A DNA stretch of 64,000 bases from Micromonospora sp. WMMA1947. Its GTDB lineage: Bacteria > Actinomycetota > Actinomycetes > Mycobacteriales > Micromonosporaceae. Made by a program: the position numbers and the translations under genes. The notes under the pieces were generated by a model that was given only the letters and a program-made list of their open reading frames with translations, did not search any database and was not told the DNA's origin. Below, in pieces: positions 9,576 to 19,156 of the stretch (its first letter is position 1; every line of letters begins with the position of its first letter). The stretch lies in assembly GCF_027497355.1 (NCBI RefSeq), contig NZ_CP114909.1, positions 5,413,001 through 5,477,000 on the forward strand, written 5' to 3'.

Positions 9576-11117
9576 ATGGCGACCTCGGAGGCCGGCGTCA
9601 CCGGCCGGTACCTGGCGGCGGTGCGGGCCGGCACCGAGCAGCCGGCGGCGTACCTGCCGCCCCGCGGCAAGCGGTACCCCGGTGCGGCCCGCCGGCCGCT
9701 GCGGTGGCCCGGCCCGGGGTCCGTGCCGCTCGGCGACGGCCGCCTCGACCGGCTCAGCGCGATGCTTCTCGGGTACGCGCCACGCCGGGCGGAGACGATC
9801 ACGCTGGCCGGGCTGTCCGCGCTGACCGGCGCCCCGCTGGACACGCCCACGCCGTCGCGGCTGCTGCCCGGCTGGCACACGCTGCGCCGGTCGGTGCCCT
9901 CCGGCGGGGCGTTCCACCCCAACGAGATCTACCTCGCCTGGGCCGGCTCCCCCGACCTCGCGGCCGGCGTCTACCACTACGACCCGCCACACCACTGCCT
10001 GGAACTGCTGCGCCCGGGCAGCCCGGCCGCCCGGCTCGACCGGCTTCTCGGGGTCGCGGCGGCACCCCGGCACGCGCTGCTGCTGACCCACCGGCCGTGG
10101 AAGAACACCAGCAAGTACGGAGCGTTCGGCTACCGGCTGGGCATCGTCGACTCCGGTGTCCTGCTGGCCCAGTTGCTCACGTCGCCGGTGGACGCGACAC
10201 CGCGCCTGGACCTCGATCCGGCGCTCGCCGGTGAGCTGCTCGGACTCGACGCCGAGTTGGAGGCCACCTACGCGGCGATCGAGTTCCCCGCGGACGCGGA
10301 CGTCCCCTCCACACCGCTCGCATCCGGCGGGCCGCCCCCGGCGACCGGGCTGGACCACGACCGGCTCGGCCGCGACGCCGCCCACCCGAGCGCGGTGGCG
10401 CTGCACCGGGCGACGTACGGCCGGGGCGCCGACCGCGAGCCTCCTGCGCTCGACCGCGTCCCGGCCCAGCGCCTCCCGGCGGGCCGGCCGCTCGATCTGC
10501 CGCCGGCCCGGCCGCTCGACCTGGTCGCGGCCGCCGCCCGCCGCGCGTCCGCGGCGAACCTCGGCCCCGGGCTGACCGCCGGGCAGGTCGCCGACATCCT
10601 GGCCTGCGCCGCCGGGCGGGCCGGGTCGCCGGCGCTGGCGGCGCTGGCCCGGCAGCGGCTGTACCCGGAGATCTGGTGCCTCGCCCGGACCGTCGACGGC
10701 ATCCCGGCCGACGCGTACCGCTACCAGCCGCACCGGCACCGGCTGGTGCCGACCGGGCCGCCGGGAGCGGACGACGACGCGGCGGCGTACCCGCACCGGG
10801 TCGACCGCCGGATGGTCACCCGCGGCGCGACCCTCTACCTGGTCCACGCCGGAAGCCGGCCCGTCGACCAGCTCACCCCGGCCTCGTTCCACCGGCTGCA
10901 CCTGCTCGCCGGCGTGGCCCTTCACCTGGCCGGGCTCGCCGCCACCGCGACCGGCGCGGCGAGCCGGGCGCTGGGCGGCCTCGCCGCCGACGCGGTCGCC
11001 GCCCGGCTCGGCCTGCCGGACGGGGCGACGCCGCTGACGCAACTGCTGGTCGGCACGCCCGCGCCGCGTCCCGGGGTGCTGGCGGCCCATCTCACCGAAG
11101 GGAACCCTCATGGCTGA
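9576..11117 (+). CDS. SagB-type azoline dehydrogenase, two nitroreductase domains
   Basis: A 513-aa FMN-dependent nitroreductase-fold enzyme, expected to oxidise thiazolines and oxazolines to the aromatic azoles. The N-terminal half has RRSVPSGGAFHPNEIYLA (FMN/phosphate region), GVYHYDPPHH, and WKNTSKYGAFGYRLGI, matching the SagB Tyr-x-x-Tyr-Arg region with a catalytic-type Lys/Tyr. From residue ~310 a second, more divergent nitroreductase-like half follows (DLVAAAARRAS..., YRYQPHRHRL). Such tandem forms occur in actinobacterial SagB proteins. The ATG is 1 bp after the upstream stop. Its presence implies that the final product contains azoles and not only azolines. Confidence 0.87.
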   Translation: MATSEAGVTGRYLAAVRAGTEQPAAYLPPRGKRYPGAARRPLRWPGPGSVPLGDGRLDRLSAMLLGYAPRRAETITLAGLSALTGAPLDTPTPSRLLPGWHTLRRSVPSGGAFHPNEIYLAWAGSPDLAAGVYHYDPPHHCLELLRPGSPAARLDRLLGVAAAPRHALLLTHRPWKNTSKYGAFGYRLGIVDSGVLLAQLLTSPVDATPRLDLDPALAGELLGLDAELEATYAAIEFPADADVPSTPLASGGPPPATGLDHDRLGRDAAHPSAVALHRATYGRGADREPPALDRVPAQRLPAGRPLDLPPARPLDLVAAAARRASAANLGPGLTAGQVADILACAAGRAGSPALAALARQRLYPEIWCLARTVDGIPADAYRYQPHRHRLVPTGPPGADDDAAAYPHRVDRRMVTRGATLYLVHAGSRPVDQLTPASFHRLHLLAGVALHLAGLAATATGAASRALGGLAADAVAARLGLPDGATPLTQLLVGTPAPRPGVLAAHLTEGNPHG

Positions 11118-11991
11118 ACAGGACGTTCCGGCGCTCGTCGGCACCCCCACGCCGGACACGGTGCTCGCGGCGGTCGCCGAGCACGGCGCGGTGCTGCTGC
11201 GCGGCGGGTGGCGGCACGAGGACTACGTCGCGCTCGGCGACGCGCTGATGACCGCGTCGCCGTACCAGGGCGGGTTCCACGACGAGCGGGACGTGATCGG
11301 CGGTGACCCGACGACGACCACGGTCACGCGGGGAACGCAGGGCATGCCGCTGCACCGGGAGGCGTCGTACGCGCCGGGCGCGCCGGACCTGCTGATGTTC
11401 CGGTGCGAGCGGCCCGCCGCCGACGGCGGGGCCACCACGCTGTGCGACGGTCTCGCGCTGCTGGCCGGCCTGCCCGCCGCGGTCCGCGCCGCCTGCGAGG
11501 AGCTGACGCTGCGCTGGGAGAGCGCGCTGCCCACAACGGTGTGGCAGCAGATGTGCGGCACGACCGACCCGGCCGCGGCGGAGCGGATGCTGCGGCAGTG
11601 GGAGCCGTACCTGCGGCCGTGGGAGTCGATCCACATCGACGTGGACGAGGACGCGATGACTGTCGGCTTCGGCACCCGGTGCACGCCGCCGACCCTCTTC
11701 GAAGGCGTGCCGGCGTTCTGCAACTCGCTGTTCATCAGCCGCCCGCAGCCCGGCGAGTACCACGACCGGCGGCTGCGGGTGCGCTCCGGTACCGGCGCAC
11801 CGGTGCCCGAGGACCTCGTGGCCACCGCTGCGGACGTCGCCGCGCGGCTGACGGTGGCGGTGCCGTGGCGGTCCGGTGACGTGCTGGTCGTGGACAACTC
11901 CCGGTACCTGCACGGCCGGCAGGCGTTCACCGACGCCGGACGCGCGGTCGCGGTACGGATGGGCCACCTGCGGAAGGAGGCGGCCGCGTGA
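11110..11991 (+). CDS. TauD/TfdA-family Fe(II)/2-oxoglutarate oxygenase
   Basis: A 293-aa cupin-fold oxygenase. Metal ligands appear as LHREASY (His82, Glu84; the family has HxD/E) and the distal His in NSRYLHGRQAF. An Arg about 13 residues later (AVAVRMGH) would bind 2-oxoglutarate. The order and spacing fit the TauD/TfdA and clavaminate-synthase-like group. It overlaps the dehydrogenase gene by 8 bp and the next gene by 4 bp, so it is firmly part of the cluster. A hydroxylation or desaturation of the peptide (or of an attached sugar) is likely. The exact reaction cannot be read from sequence. Such an oxygenase is not a core LAP enzyme. Confidence 0.85.
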   Translation: MAEQDVPALVGTPTPDTVLAAVAEHGAVLLRGGWRHEDYVALGDALMTASPYQGGFHDERDVIGGDPTTTTVTRGTQGMPLHREASYAPGAPDLLMFRCERPAADGGATTLCDGLALLAGLPAAVRAACEELTLRWESALPTTVWQQMCGTTDPAAAERMLRQWEPYLRPWESIHIDVDEDAMTVGFGTRCTPPTLFEGVPAFCNSLFISRPQPGEYHDRRLRVRSGTGAPVPEDLVATAADVAARLTVAVPWRSGDVLVVDNSRYLHGRQAFTDAGRAVAVRMGHLRKEAAA

Positions 11992-13898
11992 GGGTCAAGC
12001 TCCGCGACGACCTGATGTACGTACCGGTCGACGACGGCGTGTACCTGGAGACGGGACTCGCCGGCACGCACGTGGCGGGCGCGTCGGCGTACAGCCTCGT
12101 GCAGCGGCTCGCCCCGCACCTGGACGGCACCCGCACGGTGGAGGCGCTGACCGCGGGTCTCCCCCCGGCGCAGCGGCAGCTCGTCACCGACCTGGTCCGG
12201 ATGCTGGTGCGGCGCGGCATCGCCCGCGACCTCGACAGCGAGCCGCCACACACGTTGCGGGACTGGGAACTCGACACCTACCGGGACTCGATCGCGTTCG
12301 CCGAGCACGTCACCGACGCGCCGCTGAGCCGCTTCGAGGCGTTCCGCGACGGACGGGTGCTGCTCGTCGGCGCCGGCGCCGGCATGCTCGCGCTCGTCCG
12401 GACGCTGTTCGAACTCGGGCTGCGTACGGCTTCGCTGGTCGAGACCGCCGAGACCGGCAACGAACGTGACGGCTTCCGGCGGATCGTCGAGCGGCGTCGT
12501 GCCCAGGACCCGACGACCGGGCTGACGCTGCTGGACGCGGCCGCCGCCCTCGACACCGACGAAGGGCTCACCGGCCTGCTGGCGGGGTACGACGCGGTGC
12601 TGCACTGCGCCGCGCGGCCGATGGCCGGGCGGGCGACGCGGCTGAACCGGGCGGCCCGGGCGATCGGGGTGCCCGTCCTGCACGCGGTGCCCGGCGGCGC
12701 GGAGGCGTGGATCGGCCCCACCGGCGGCGGCGTCACCGGCGGCTGCTGGGAGTGCGGCCTGCTCAGCCGGCAGGGCGCCGGGCTCCCCGCGGGTGACGGC
12801 GACGAGCCGGACACGACGTCCGAGTGGCTGTCGGCACCGGTCTGCGGCCTGATCGGCGCGGCGCTCGGGTTCGCGTACCTGCGCCACCGCCTGGGAGCGG
12901 AGACCACCGCCACGAACCGGCTGACCCGCGTGGACCTGGAAAGCGCTGTCACCAGCGAACATCTGCTCGACGTGCACCCCCGCTGCCGCTCCTGCCGGCC
13001 CTCGGCCCCGTACGCCGATCTCGCCGCGCACGTCGACGCGATGGCCGCCCGCACGCCGGTGGACGTCGAGGAGTTCGTCGCCCGGATGCCGTTCCTGGTC
13101 GACGCGCGGCTGGGCCCGCTGCTGGCCATCGACACCGGCGCCCACTCGCAGATCTCGGTCAGCTGCGTCGAGGCGACGGTCGTGGACCTGGCCGGCGGCG
13201 CCCCGCGGCTGCTCACCGCCGTCGGCGGCAGCCGGGAGCAGGCGTTGCTGCGCGCGGCCACGGCGGCACTGGAGACGCTCGCGGCGCGGGCCTGCGCCGA
13301 CGACGCCGCCACGGCGTGGTGGGACACCGCGCGTGGCGCTCTCGTCGACGCGCAGCCGGACGGCGAGGTGATCGCCGGCGGTCACACCTGGGCGGAGGCG
13401 CAGGGCCGGGCGATCCTGAAACTGCGACGCGCGGCCGCGACCCCGCCGGAGGCCACCACCGCCGACGGTGGGCCGCCCGGCGGCTGGCTCGACCCGGCGC
13501 GGTGGCCGGAGCCGACCCGCGTCATGGCCCACGAGCTGGCCCTCCTGGGCCACGAGCCGCGGGCGTGGCACGACGGATCGAGCACCCCGACCGTGTTCGT
13601 CGCCGCCGGCGACAGATGGGTCGCCCACAGCTGTGCCACCGACACGGACACCGCCCTGGCGAACGCGATGCAGGCGGCGGTCGCCGTCCTGACCGGACGC
13701 CGCCCGGACGGCGCCGAGATCGGACCGGACGTGGGCGGCTACGACTGGGACACGGCGCTGCCGCCGCTGCTGCGCGAGCTGGCACGCGACGGGCGGTCGC
13801 TGCTGGTACGGCCGGCCGACTCGCTGCCCGGGGCGCAGCGGGTGATGCCGTTCATGATCAGGGCGGCGTGGTCGCCACGAGCGGGGAGCAGCGCATGA
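11988..13898 (+). CDS. RRE/ThiF-like leader-binding partner of the cyclodehydratase (F protein type)
   Basis: A 636-aa protein starting at a GTG that overlaps the upstream TGA. Residues 1-85 (LRDDLMYVPVDDGVYLE...) are a PqqD-like winged-helix RRE that would bind the precursor leader. Residues ~120-260 are a ThiF/E1-like Rossmann domain (VLLVGAGAGMLALVRTL). Two Cys pairs, CWEC near 250 and CRSC near 335, look like a structural zinc site. Length and order match the ocin-ThiF-like family (for example HcaF of heterocycloanthracin clusters), which delivers leader to a fused C-D enzyme. No ATP-dependent adenylation is expected from this subunit. Confidence 0.85.
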   Translation: MRVKLRDDLMYVPVDDGVYLETGLAGTHVAGASAYSLVQRLAPHLDGTRTVEALTAGLPPAQRQLVTDLVRMLVRRGIARDLDSEPPHTLRDWELDTYRDSIAFAEHVTDAPLSRFEAFRDGRVLLVGAGAGMLALVRTLFELGLRTASLVETAETGNERDGFRRIVERRRAQDPTTGLTLLDAAAALDTDEGLTGLLAGYDAVLHCAARPMAGRATRLNRAARAIGVPVLHAVPGGAEAWIGPTGGGVTGGCWECGLLSRQGAGLPAGDGDEPDTTSEWLSAPVCGLIGAALGFAYLRHRLGAETTATNRLTRVDLESAVTSEHLLDVHPRCRSCRPSAPYADLAAHVDAMAARTPVDVEEFVARMPFLVDARLGPLLAIDTGAHSQISVSCVEATVVDLAGGAPRLLTAVGGSREQALLRAATAALETLAARACADDAATAWWDTARGALVDAQPDGEVIAGGHTWAEAQGRAILKLRRAAATPPEATTADGGPPGGWLDPARWPEPTRVMAHELALLGHEPRAWHDGSSTPTVFVAAGDRWVAHSCATDTDTALANAMQAAVAVLTGRRPDGAEIGPDVGGYDWDTALPPLLRELARDGRSLLVRPADSLPGAQRVMPFMIRAAWSPRAGSSA

Positions 13899-15844
13899 CC
13901 GACGTCACGACCACACCGGCCGTCCCCGCCTCGTCCGACGTGGCACCTCGTCCCGGCCTGCGGATCCTCGGCGCCGGCGCGCTGCGCCGGGAGGTGGAAC
14001 AGGCACTGCGCGCCGCCCCGGTCGCCGACGTCGACGTCTTCGTCGTCGACGGGCCGCCGGAGGACGTCGCCGTGGCCGCCCGGGCGGCTGCCGACGCCGG
14101 CCGTGCCTTCCTGCCGGTGTACACCACACCGCGCGGCGTACGGATCGGCCCGTACGTCACACCCGGGCGGCCGGGCTGCCACCACTGCGTCCAGGTGCGC
14201 GAACGCCGGGCGCGGACCACCGGGACACCGCACCGGTCCGCGCTGTGGCAGGCGCTCTACGACGGCAACGTGCCGCCCGCCCGGCCCGTCCTCGGCCCGC
14301 CGGTACGCGCCACGGTCGCCGCGCTCGTGGCCGACGAGCTGCGCCGGGTCGCCCAGGGCGGCGACGGCCGGTGCACGGAAGCGGTGCTGGAGGTCGCCAC
14401 GGCCTCGCTGACCGTCAAGCGGCACCGGTTCGTCCCCGAACCCGGCTGCCCGGTGTGCGACCCGTTGCCGGACGACAGCCCGGCCGCCGGCACCTTCACG
14501 CTGACGTCCCGGCCGAAGCGGGCACCCGGCGACTACCGGGCCCGCAGCCTCCCCGACGAGCACCTCGCCCTGCTGGCGGCGCTGCACGACGAGGAGACCG
14601 GGCTGCTGTCGTCGATCACCGTCCACCACAACCATCCGATGGTCCTCGCCGGCGCGATCGGCGGCCCGTTGTGCTGTGGTGAACTGGCCGGCTACGGCCG
14701 GACCTTCACCTACCCGGCGAGCGTGGCCGTCGCCGTTGCCGAGGCGCTGGAACGGCTCGGCGGCAACGTCCCGCGCGCCCGCCGTACCGTCACCCGCGCC
14801 TCGTTCCGCGAACTCGGGCCGCGGCGGGCCGTCGAGCCGACGGCGCTCGGGCTGCCGCCCGCGCCGCCCGACGACCACGCGGTCGCGTACGACCCGGACC
14901 GGCCCGTGGAATGGGTGTACGCCTACTCGTTCCGGCGCGACGGCCCGGTGCTGGTGCCGGAGACCTTCGCCTACTACGGCTCGCACGGCACGGGTTTCGG
15001 TCCGGAGTGCTCCAACGGCTGCGCGCTGGGCGCGAACCTCGAAGAGGCGATCCTGCACGGCATCTTCGAGGTCGCCGAACGGGACGCCTTCCTGTCCACC
15101 TGGTACGCCCGGCTACCCGTGCCGCGCGTGGACCCGATGACCTCCGCCGACCCGATGACCCGCGTGCTCGTCGACTGGATCCAGCGGACCACCGGCAGCC
15201 GCCTGGACGTCTTCGACATCACCATGCCCGAAGGCATCCCGGCGGTGTGGCTGATGCTCGTCGACGACGAGGTGCGGCCCGGACGTCCCCGGGCGTTCTG
15301 CGGTGCGGGGGCGCACCTGGACCCGGAGCGCGCCCTGTGGTCCGCGCTGGTGGAACTCGCCAGCGTCGCCGAGGCCACCCGGGAGATGGTCGCCGAGGAC
15401 ACCACGGCCGCCGGTCTCGTCGCCGACTCCGGCCTGGTCCGGACCATGGAGGACCACCTGCTGGCGGCGGCCAGTCCGGACGCCTGGCCACGCTTCGCGT
15501 TCCTGTACGAGCGCGACGAGATCCGGTCCATGGCGGAGGCCTTTCCGCCGGCGGCGCGCTACCGCCCGGCCACGGACCTGCTCGACGACCTGCGGCACGT
15601 GGCCGGACGCTACCTCGACGAGGGCCTGGACGTGGTGGTCGTCGACCAGACCGCCCGCGAGCAGGCGGCCGTCGGCCTCACCAGCGTGAAGGTGCTGATC
15701 CCGGGGCTGCTGCCGATGACGTTCGGTCACCGCAACCGGCGCGTCGACCTGCCCCGGCTGCGCGAGCTGCCGGTCCGGCTCGGACACCGGGCCGAACCGC
15801 TCGCTCCGGAGGAGATCAACCCGTATCCGCACCCGTTCCCGTGA
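13895..15844 (+). CDS. Fused C-YcaO thiazole/oxazole cyclodehydratase
   Basis: A 649-aa protein. Residues 1-210 form an E1-like C domain with a zinc site from CHHC and CPVC. Residues ~215-649 are the YcaO (SagD-type) domain that uses ATP to cyclise Cys/Ser/Thr. Supporting features are HGTGFGPECSNGCALG, EEAILHGIFEVAERDAF with the ATP/Mg-site glutamates, and the C-terminal Pro-rich end NPYPHPFP resembling the PxPxP tail required in azoline-forming YcaO proteins. It overlaps the F-protein gene by 4 bp and is the last gene of the operon. Together with the F protein it should install azolines on the precursor cysteines. Confidence 0.92.
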   Translation: MTDVTTTPAVPASSDVAPRPGLRILGAGALRREVEQALRAAPVADVDVFVVDGPPEDVAVAARAAADAGRAFLPVYTTPRGVRIGPYVTPGRPGCHHCVQVRERRARTTGTPHRSALWQALYDGNVPPARPVLGPPVRATVAALVADELRRVAQGGDGRCTEAVLEVATASLTVKRHRFVPEPGCPVCDPLPDDSPAAGTFTLTSRPKRAPGDYRARSLPDEHLALLAALHDEETGLLSSITVHHNHPMVLAGAIGGPLCCGELAGYGRTFTYPASVAVAVAEALERLGGNVPRARRTVTRASFRELGPRRAVEPTALGLPPAPPDDHAVAYDPDRPVEWVYAYSFRRDGPVLVPETFAYYGSHGTGFGPECSNGCALGANLEEAILHGIFEVAERDAFLSTWYARLPVPRVDPMTSADPMTRVLVDWIQRTTGSRLDVFDITMPEGIPAVWLMLVDDEVRPGRPRAFCGAGAHLDPERALWSALVELASVAEATREMVAEDTTAAGLVADSGLVRTMEDHLLAAASPDAWPRFAFLYERDEIRSMAEAFPPAARYRPATDLLDDLRHVAGRYLDEGLDVVVVDQTAREQAAVGLTSVKVLIPGLLPMTFGHRNRRVDLPRLRELPVRLGHRAEPLAPEEINPYPHPFP

Positions 15845-15927
15845 CCGTCCCATGTGCGCGGAGGCGTCGGAGAGTGATGAGGATCGCTCACCGCGCGCGA
15901 GAGGATCCGGCACAGTAGGTTGGCAGG

Positions 15928-16053
15928 GTGACTGGACGGTTCCGGTTGCCGATCGACGTCAGCACCTTCCCGGTGGCCCTCGATCGGTGTCCGGCCCAGG
16001 CCGTCGTCGGCGACCTGGTGCCGACGCCCGGCCGGCCATCCGGTCGCTCCTGA
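15928..16053 (+). CDS. Possible leaderless 41-aa ORF
   Basis: GTG ACT GGA CGG begins a 41-codon ORF (VTGRFRLPIDVSTFPVALDR...) ending at 16053. TAGGTT at 15916-15921 could be a -10 box placing transcription start at the GTG, the leaderless pattern frequent in actinomycetes. No -35 box is convincing and there is no ribosome-binding site. I do not recognise the peptide. The rest of the 15845-16113 gap shows nothing I can assign. Confidence 0.22.
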   Translation: MTGRFRLPIDVSTFPVALDRCPAQAVVGDLVPTPGRPSGRS

Positions 16054-16113
16054 CCACCGCTCGTCGCCGCCACCGATGCCGGCGTGCCTCACCATGCATG
16101 GACGGAGATCCAC

Positions 16114-17511
16114 GTGACCACTCTGCGGGTCGGCGCTCAGCCCGCCACCGCGACGGACCGGCTCCACCGGCCCACCCTCACCTCCCGGCCGGCGCCCCCG
16201 TCGCCGGCCGGGGCCGGGCCCCGGACCCGGCGCATCCTGATGCTGTCGTGGGAGTACCCGCCGGTGCTCGTCGGCGGCCTCGGCCGCCACGTCCACGCAC
16301 TCTCCGTGGCGCTGGCCGCCGCCGGGCACGAGGTCACCGTCGTCACCCGCCACGCCGAGGGCCCTCCCCTCGAGGAGTACGCCGACGGCGTCCGCATCGT
16401 CCGCGCCGCCGAGGACCCGGTCACCTTCCCCCTCGCCACCGGCTCGCTGCTCGCCTGGACGATGGCGTTCAACCACACCCTCACCCGGGCCGCGCTGCGC
16501 GCCGCCTCCGCCGGCACGTACGACGTGATCCACGCCCACGACTGGCTCGTCGCACACACCGCGATGACGCTGCGCGAGCACCTGGACGTGCCGCTGGTCA
16601 GCACCATCCACGCCACCGAGGCGGGCCGGCACCAGGGCTGGCTGCCGGAGGAGATGAACCGCACCATCCACGGCGTCGAGCACTGGCTCGCCGGCGAGTC
16701 CGGCCGGGTGATCGTCTGCTCCGGCTACATGCGCGACGAGGTGGGCGCACTGTTCGGCGTCGACGCCGCCCGCGTCGACGTGGTGCCCAACGGCGTCGAG
16801 CCGCACCGCTGGCGGGTGCCCGCGTCGGCGGTCGCCGCCGCCCGCGCCCGGTTCGCCGCCGACGGCCCGCTGGTCACGTTCGCCGGCCGCCTCGTGTACG
16901 AGAAGGGCGTGCAGCACCTGCTGGCCGGGCTGCCCCGGCTGCGCGAGCGGCACCCCGGGCTGCGCGCGGTGATCGTCGGCGACGGGCCGTACAAGGCGGA
17001 CCTGGAGGCCGAGGTGCACCGCCTCGGGCTGGGCGGCACCGTCAGCATGCCCGGGTTCCTCGGCGGCACCGACCTGCCCGCCGTGATGGCCGCCTCGGAC
17101 TGCTTCGCGGTGCCGAGCATCTACGAGCCGTTCGGCATGGTGGCGCTGGAGGGTGCCGCCGCGGGCGCGCCGCTCGCTGTCGCCCGTACCGGTGGGCTGG
17201 CCGAGATCGTCGAGCCGGGCGTCACCGGGATGACGTTCGCCCCGCACGACCCGGACGGCCTCGCCGAGGCGGTGCACACGCTGCTGTCGGACCGGGACCG
17301 GGCCCGTGCGCTCGCCCGGCGGGCCCGCGCCATGGTGCACGAGCAGTACGGCTGGGCGGCCATCGCGTCCCGTACGGCTGCCGCGTACGCCGCCGCCATC
17401 GCCGGCGACCCGGCGTTCACCGCCGCCCGCGCCCAGCACCGCATGGCACACGGCCAGCCCACGCCGCGCGTCCCCGAGGGCAACCTCCTCACCGCCGCCG
17501 GCCTCCGCTAG
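16114..17511 (+). CDS. GT4 alpha-glucan glycosyltransferase, Rv3032-like
   Basis: A 465-aa GT-B enzyme. The N-terminal ILMLSWEYPPVLVGGLGRHVH matches mycobacterial Rv3032, an alpha-1,4-glucosyltransferase that elongates methylglucose lipopolysaccharide and glycogen-type glucans. Further shared blocks are VIHAHDWLVAHTA, STIHATEAGRHQGW, FAGRLVYEKGVQ, and the nucleotide-sugar-binding SIYEPFGMVALEGAAAG with the E-x7-E motif. About 35 extra N-terminal residues are low-complexity. I use GTG at 16114 because GGAG lies 6 bases upstream; an ATG at 16084 has none. The usual DUF1957 branching-enzyme partner (Rv3031) is not next door. Confidence 0.8.
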   Translation: MTTLRVGAQPATATDRLHRPTLTSRPAPPSPAGAGPRTRRILMLSWEYPPVLVGGLGRHVHALSVALAAAGHEVTVVTRHAEGPPLEEYADGVRIVRAAEDPVTFPLATGSLLAWTMAFNHTLTRAALRAASAGTYDVIHAHDWLVAHTAMTLREHLDVPLVSTIHATEAGRHQGWLPEEMNRTIHGVEHWLAGESGRVIVCSGYMRDEVGALFGVDAARVDVVPNGVEPHRWRVPASAVAAARARFAADGPLVTFAGRLVYEKGVQHLLAGLPRLRERHPGLRAVIVGDGPYKADLEAEVHRLGLGGTVSMPGFLGGTDLPAVMAASDCFAVPSIYEPFGMVALEGAAAGAPLAVARTGGLAEIVEPGVTGMTFAPHDPDGLAEAVHTLLSDRDRARALARRARAMVHEQYGWAAIASRTAAAYAAAIAGDPAFTAARAQHRMAHGQPTPRVPEGNLLTAAGLR

Positions 17512-17536
17512 CGCGCCCTTCTCCCCCTCTCCCCCG

Positions 17537-17606
17537 CGATCTTGCACTTGGTGCCCCCAGGAGGGCCGCAATGCCCGGAAATGCCCGGGCACGGAGTGCA
17601 AGATCG
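17537..17606. repeat. GATC-headed palindromic repeat, copy A
   Basis: Left arm CGATCTTGCACTT (17537-17549) and right arm AGTGCAAGATCG (17595-17606) enclose a ~45-base loop between two convergent genes. A related copy lies at 49978-50043 beside the IS110 element. It could act as a bidirectional terminator. Confidence 0.65.
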
Positions 17607-17644
17607 GCGGGAGTGGGGCGGGGTGGGGTGGGGGCGCGTACGGG

Positions 17645-17683
17645 AAAGGCCGCCGGCCCCCGGGTGGGGGGGCGGCGGCCTTT
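17645..17683. terminator. Bidirectional hairpin between convergent genes
   Basis: AAAGGCCGCCG and CGGCGGCCTTT form a perfect 11-base stem with a G/C-rich loop, 13 bases beyond the citrate synthase stop and downstream of the GT4 gene. The A/T ends make it work in both directions. This is a well-placed intrinsic terminator for gltA. Confidence 0.75.
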
Positions 17684-17696
17684 CGCCGGGGTTGCG

Positions 17697-18980
<1,284 letters not shown>

Positions 18981-19156
18981 CTGTTCCTCGCTTCGCCGGC
19001 AAGATCTTCGTTGAATTGCCTTCGCTTCTACCGTAATCACGGCGCGGAGAACACCGCTCGTCATGGTTTGAGGGTGAGGTGTGCGTCACCTGTTTCCCGG
19101 CCAGCCGGTCCGGAAACCGGATGGGAGCGCGGCCATGGGCATGTTCGGGAGGTCCG

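Noticed and set aside
5296..15844. Thiopeptide biosynthesis cluster
   Set aside because: No LanB-like dehydratase or cycloaddition enzyme was found, and the precursor core is Cys-rich but poor in Ser/Thr.
16114..17511. GT4 gene as part of the RiPP cluster
   Set aside because: Separated by 270 bases, with its own ribosome-binding site, and it matches the Rv3032 glucan family closely.
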